A program made the translations under genes and the position numbers. DNA of 11,377 nt from the NCBI GenBank assembly GCA_020724325.1, contig DYHC01000032.1:1-11377 (forward strand), read 5' to 3'. Shown piece by piece: positions 9,001 to 11,377 of this stretch. The notes under the pieces are model-generated. The model searched no databases, was not told where the DNA came from, and saw only the letters and a list, made by a program, of their open reading frames with translations. How positions within the stretch are numbered: position 1 is the stretch's first letter; the number at the start of each line of letters is the position of its first letter. This stretch comes from Melioribacter roseus. Its GTDB lineage: Bacteria > Bacteroidota > Ignavibacteria > Ignavibacteriales > Melioribacteraceae.

Positions 9001-9056
9001 AAAGCAGTACTGGTAAAAGAGCCAATAAGTTAATTAAGATAGCTGTAATAAAATAA
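6033..9056 (+). CDS. Secreted M6-peptidase-like protein without HExxH, T9SS sorting domain
   Basis: This 1007-residue T9SS cargo has the body of an M6 (immune inhibitor A-like) metallopeptidase. The signal peptide is residues 1-20 (MKKFPLFILFIFLLGSLSAQ). The M6-like part runs from about 43 (IKILAVMVEFQ) and has FNKVSKGKVQVEY, GLPDLF (258-263), then GRFGLMD and SPWEKIYLGW. Further M6 hallmarks follow: YFLVENRAQ (from 342), GSGIVIWHIDEK (from 407) and GVDVEEADG (from 437). The zinc site, normally HExxH just before GLPDL, reads SNIASHI here (251-257). The glutamate and the first histidine are missing, so hydrolysis is unlikely. A beta-propeller or VCBS-like stretch (IDLNNDGNSEV, about 801-811) precedes a type A sorting domain from about 920 (AYNWPNPVYG to KIAVIK). 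It starts 6 bases after porV and has no Shine-Dalgarno. It is predicted to be surface-attached. Its role is unknown. Binding or a T9SS accessory task is inference. Confidence 0.8.
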   Translation: MKKFPLFILFIFLLGSLSAQSFVNAIDRNNGGIAAYSGNRLIKILAVMVEFQEDKYDGTTGNGKFGSHFTKAYGDTILDPLPHNADYFEDHLEFAKNYFNKVSKGKVQVEYKVLPQVITVSKMMREYVPAFNSNNNTPLGNFAKEVWQLADQKFTNIRFADYDLFIIFHAGISNAFSYGAPLINRNMPSLYLSKSAFKKIFGNQFNGIAVNNNSFLIDNTIIMPETESREAAAIDGSLVLAELSINGLLVSNIASHIGLPDLFNTSTGKSAIGRFGLMDPQSIFANSGMFPPEPSPWEKIYLGWESPVTLNPGNRKVTIAARNIASQNDTTLLKIPINSTEYFLVENRAQDSNNDKVKVTYKRSGQIYTKVIELDTSGVYVIERRFKNGIEGGVVIDVDEFDAGLPGSGIVIWHIDEKVINEKIIDNKINADFDRKGVDVEEADGIQDIGETFVSPIDEIIGEGSKEDFWFKENKARLYKNRFSYNSKPNSRSNDGTNSLITLENFSPLANKISFDLVFGSNEITLNRSVKLPHLKNLFSISSLQIGNSFWTYLLDGTDLVRADAYSGNYSAIKNFSSFKPAAFKDGANEFVIGANGKKLSIISTINNVYKLTEYLFTADITAAPVIVKSGGVIKGLIGTSDGKVYRVDVLESISSNLIKGIVALTTDNKPVKQIASYEDYFSIITDNSFTDSNGKTLILNQKLKRIALTKNIDGKFVNVILAEGNYFYIVIDGQLTSSFSIPVNEISSFSLADLFADGNNYILFNAKSKIYAVNFLGVSANNFPFETESVYSLISSPLVIDLNNDGNSEVLSFNSKGGLYAVTAASGKLLNPYPVNVINNTNIIPVIILEELPAMGPIAKFKPVLPALNDTGILAFWSLSNLSGKEYWINEFAGSSNSSYVSAADSKSKTADYFPPEKAYNWPNPVYGNETNIRYFVAEDSEVSIKIFDLSGDLVANLISKATGGIDNEVRWNVSGIQSGVYYARIEAKSSTGKRANKLIKIAVIK

Positions 9057-9065
9057 TTGAGATGA

Positions 9066-11377
9066 ATGTTTATTAGTAATTACATAAAGAGAAATCCTGG
9101 AATTAATTTTTTATCTAACCAATTGATCCTTTGGATAATTTTATTTGTTTTTCTGCCGGTTATAATTTTTTCGCAGATAAATCAATTTAATCCGGATTAC
9201 AAATGGCTTACAATAAAAGGCAAGCATGTAAGGGTTCACTATCACGAAGAGGCAGAACGGACAGCACGGACGGTTGCTAAAATAGCAGACGAAATTTGGG
9301 AGCCGGTTACTTCACTTTATCAATATGAACCGGATGTAATTGATTTTGTTATAAAAGATATAGACGATTATTCTAACGGCGCTACATTCTTCTTCGATAA
9401 CAAAATTGAAATCTGGTCTTCATCATTAGATTTTGATTTGCGCGGTACTCATAACTGGCTTAGGAATGTAATTACGCATGAATTCACACATATGGTTCAG
9501 ATTCAAGCCGGTATGAAATTATCTAGAACACTTCCCGTTTTTTATCTGCAATTTCTAAATTACGAAGACAAACGCCGTCCAGATATTCTTTACGGCTTTC
9601 CTAATTTCATTGCATCTTATCCTGTACCAATGATTAACATTCCGGCATGGTTTGCTGAAGGAACTGCTCAATACATGCGCAAAGAGTTTAATTACGATAA
9701 TTGGGATACACATCGCGATATGATTTTAAGATCTTCTGCGCTCGATAATAAAATGCTTACCTGGAATCAAATGGGCGTGTTCGGTAAAACAAGTCTTGGC
9801 AACGAATCGGTTTATAACTCCGGATTTGCTCTAACGCGCTACATCTCTCAGAAATATGGCGAGGATAAGTTGAGAGAAGTAACTAACAAACTTGGCAACC
9901 TTACTACATTTACAATTGATGCTGCTTTCCAGGAAGTTATTGGTAAAAATGGAATTGAGATCTATAATGAATGGTCGGATTTTCTGAAACGAGATTATAA
10001 AAAAAGAATTGCCGAAGTAGAAGAGAATTTGATTACCGGGGATACTATCGTATCAACCGGGTTTGGAAATTTTTATCCCGTCTATTCAACCGATGGAAAC
10101 AATATCCTCTATATTTCAAATAAAACGAGCGATTACTTCAGCTTATCATCTGTTTTTTTATACGACATAGATTCAAAGAAAGAAAAGAAAATTGTTTCTA
10201 ATGTAAGATCAACAGTAAGTTTTATTCCGAACGAAAACAAAATTGTTTATGCCAAGTTGAGCAGTGATAATCCACGTATGAGTAATATTCATGATCTTTA
10301 TGTTTATGATATCGGCAAAGAAAAAGAAGAGCGCATTACTTTTGGTATTAGAGCTAATAATCCATCGGTCTCTAATAACGGTAAGAAAATTACATTTATT
10401 TTTCAGAATGACGGAACTGTTAATATTGGAGTGTGTGATATCAACGGAAAGAATTTTAAGAAACTTACTTTCTTTGATAATGGTGAACAACTTTACAATC
10501 CAAAATTTTCTAAGGACGATTCCTTTATCCTGTTCGATTATTCATACCATGATAACCGTGATATAGGAAGAGTTGATACCAATGGAAGTAATTATGCGTT
10601 AATTACAGAATCGAATGCAGATGAACGCCATCCTTTCATGGCTAATAGTGGCGTTCTCTATTATTCAAGTGATGAAACGGGTATTTTCAATATTTATTCG
10701 ATTAACCTTGAAACTGGAATTAAGAAGCAGCACACAAATGTAACCGGCGGTGCTTTTATGCCCTCGGTTAATAATAAAGGGGATTTGGTTTATGCCGGCT
10801 ACACTTCGGATGGTTACAAAATATTTATGCTTAGAAGCGAAGAGCAGGGGAAAGTAAACCCGAACAAAAAGTATACATGGATTAATAATCCGCCGCTGGA
10901 TGAAGATAAACCTAATGGTGACATAAGCAAGTTCGATTTAAATCTTCTCCGTAACTTCAATGATTTTGAATTACCCGAATATAATGTAGAAAAGTATTCC
11001 GGTTTCTTTTCTAAAATAAGTTTCTTTCCTTTTATTAGAATTGATAATTATAACACATCAAGTTCTGGCTGGGATAGAATTAAACCGGGATTTTATTTTA
11101 CATCCAGTGATGTGCTTAACCGTTTTTCAATATTTGGAAGCGCTTCGCTAAATAAAAAAATGGAACGCGATCTCTATTTCTTGTTTGAATACCGCGATAA
11201 ATTTCCGTTGATTCACTCATTTGGTTTAAAACCTGAATTTGGCGTTGAACTATTCAGCATAAGCAGAAAAGCTAACTTCGATTTGCAGTTCGGAATCGAT
11301 TCAACTTTTACTCCGCCAAGAATTGACTATTATGTTCCGGTTGAAGTTACTTATAATCTGTTCGAAGTTGATTTTAG
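9066..11377 (+). CDS. Gluzincin metallopeptidase with TolB-like propeller, incomplete at right edge
   Basis: An open frame of 770 codons begins at the ATG at 9066 (MFISNYIKRNPGINFLSNQL) and runs off the window without a stop. A hydrophobic segment at about 19-37 (LILWIILFVFLPVIIFSQ) looks like a signal peptide with a long n-region. The peptidase domain carries HEFTH (138-142) in VITHEFTHMVQIQAG and a candidate third zinc ligand Glu198 in WFAEGTAQYM. This fits the gluzincin pattern of the MA-like peptidase families, so it is probably active. From about residue 337 come repeated PD40/TolB-type propeller blades (YPVYSTDGNNILYISN, NPSVSNNGKKITFIF, YNPKFSKDDSFILFDY). After about 646 the sequence turns to alternating, aromatic-rich strands that may begin an outer-membrane barrel. 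It lies 9 bases after the previous gene and is probably in the same operon. An in-frame TAG closes the neighbouring ATG at 9062 after four codons. Substrate is unknown. Confidence 0.82.
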   Translation, partial: MFISNYIKRNPGINFLSNQLILWIILFVFLPVIIFSQINQFNPDYKWLTIKGKHVRVHYHEEAERTARTVAKIADEIWEPVTSLYQYEPDVIDFVIKDIDDYSNGATFFFDNKIEIWSSSLDFDLRGTHNWLRNVITHEFTHMVQIQAGMKLSRTLPVFYLQFLNYEDKRRPDILYGFPNFIASYPVPMINIPAWFAEGTAQYMRKEFNYDNWDTHRDMILRSSALDNKMLTWNQMGVFGKTSLGNESVYNSGFALTRYISQKYGEDKLREVTNKLGNLTTFTIDAAFQEVIGKNGIEIYNEWSDFLKRDYKKRIAEVEENLITGDTIVSTGFGNFYPVYSTDGNNILYISNKTSDYFSLSSVFLYDIDSKKEKKIVSNVRSTVSFIPNENKIVYAKLSSDNPRMSNIHDLYVYDIGKEKEERITFGIRANNPSVSNNGKKITFIFQNDGTVNIGVCDINGKNFKKLTFFDNGEQLYNPKFSKDDSFILFDYSYHDNRDIGRVDTNGSNYALITESNADERHPFMANSGVLYYSSDETGIFNIYSINLETGIKKQHTNVTGGAFMPSVNNKGDLVYAGYTSDGYKIFMLRSEEQGKVNPNKKYTWINNPPLDEDKPNGDISKFDLNLLRNFNDFELPEYNVEKYSGFFSKISFFPFIRIDNYNTSSSGWDRIKPGFYFTSSDVLNRFSIFGSASLNKKMERDLYFLFEYRDKFPLIHSFGLKPEFGVELFSISRKANFDLQFGIDSTFTPPRIDYYVPVEVTYNLFEVDF

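Noticed and set aside
9062..9076. ATG at 9062 as a start for the last gene or a tiny leader peptide
   Set aside because: It reaches TAG after four codons. A leader peptide this short cannot be supported, and the real frame starts at 9066.
10209..10566. Two overlapping open frames (minus 10209-10490, plus 10291-10566) inside the last gene
   Set aside because: Both lie within the continuous propeller-coding frame that starts at 9066. They have no domain motifs and are shadows of it.
1..11377. CRISPR array, tRNA or rRNA genes, insertion sequence
   Set aside because: I saw no regularly spaced direct repeats, cloverleaf-like segments, rRNA-like text, transposase motifs or flanking terminal repeats.

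Overview
The window is AT-rich and codes densely. It reads as a chromosomal piece from the Bacteroidota/Chlorobiota/Ignavibacteriota group. Supporting signs are two proteins with C-terminal type IX secretion (T9SS) sorting domains, clear PorU and PorV homologues, signal peptides ending in 'SAQ', translation starts mostly without a Shine-Dalgarno, and a minus-strand promoter that fits the Bacteroidota pattern (TTG ... TAnnTTTG). An Ignavibacteria-like member is my best guess from overall protein style. I cannot confirm it without a database search.

Layout: (1) Bases 1-478, minus strand, hold the N-terminal 159 codons of a CoA-acylating aldehyde dehydrogenase (AdhE/EutE/SauS type), cut by the left edge. 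(2) Bases 479-837 are a divergent intergenic region with a good leftward promoter, a plausible rightward promoter, small inverted repeats and what looks like a decayed REP-like intergenic repeat. (3) Bases 838-9056 hold three tightly spaced plus-strand genes: the T9SS sortase PorU (C25 family), the outer-membrane shuttle PorV, and a large secreted M6-peptidase-like protein with a T9SS sorting domain that has lost its HExxH zinc site. (4) From 9066 to the right edge runs an incomplete gene for a signal-bearing protein with an intact gluzincin site (HEFTH plus a downstream Glu), a TolB/PD40-type beta-propeller, and the beginning of what may be an outer-membrane beta-barrel.

How they fit together: PorU and PorV are core parts of the T9SS cell-surface attachment machinery. 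PorV receives cargo at the outer membrane and PorU removes the sorting domain while linking the cargo to the surface. The third gene starts 6 bases after porV and encodes a predicted cargo of this machinery. The fourth starts 9 bases after the third. The four plus-strand genes probably form one operon (gaps of 44, 6 and 9 bases) devoted to surface protein export and surface proteolysis or binding. The most unusual feature is a probable catalytically dead M6 pseudopeptidase built into the T9SS operon, next to an apparently active metallopeptidase of a different clan architecture. The aldehyde dehydrogenase is transcribed away from this operon and is probably unrelated in function.
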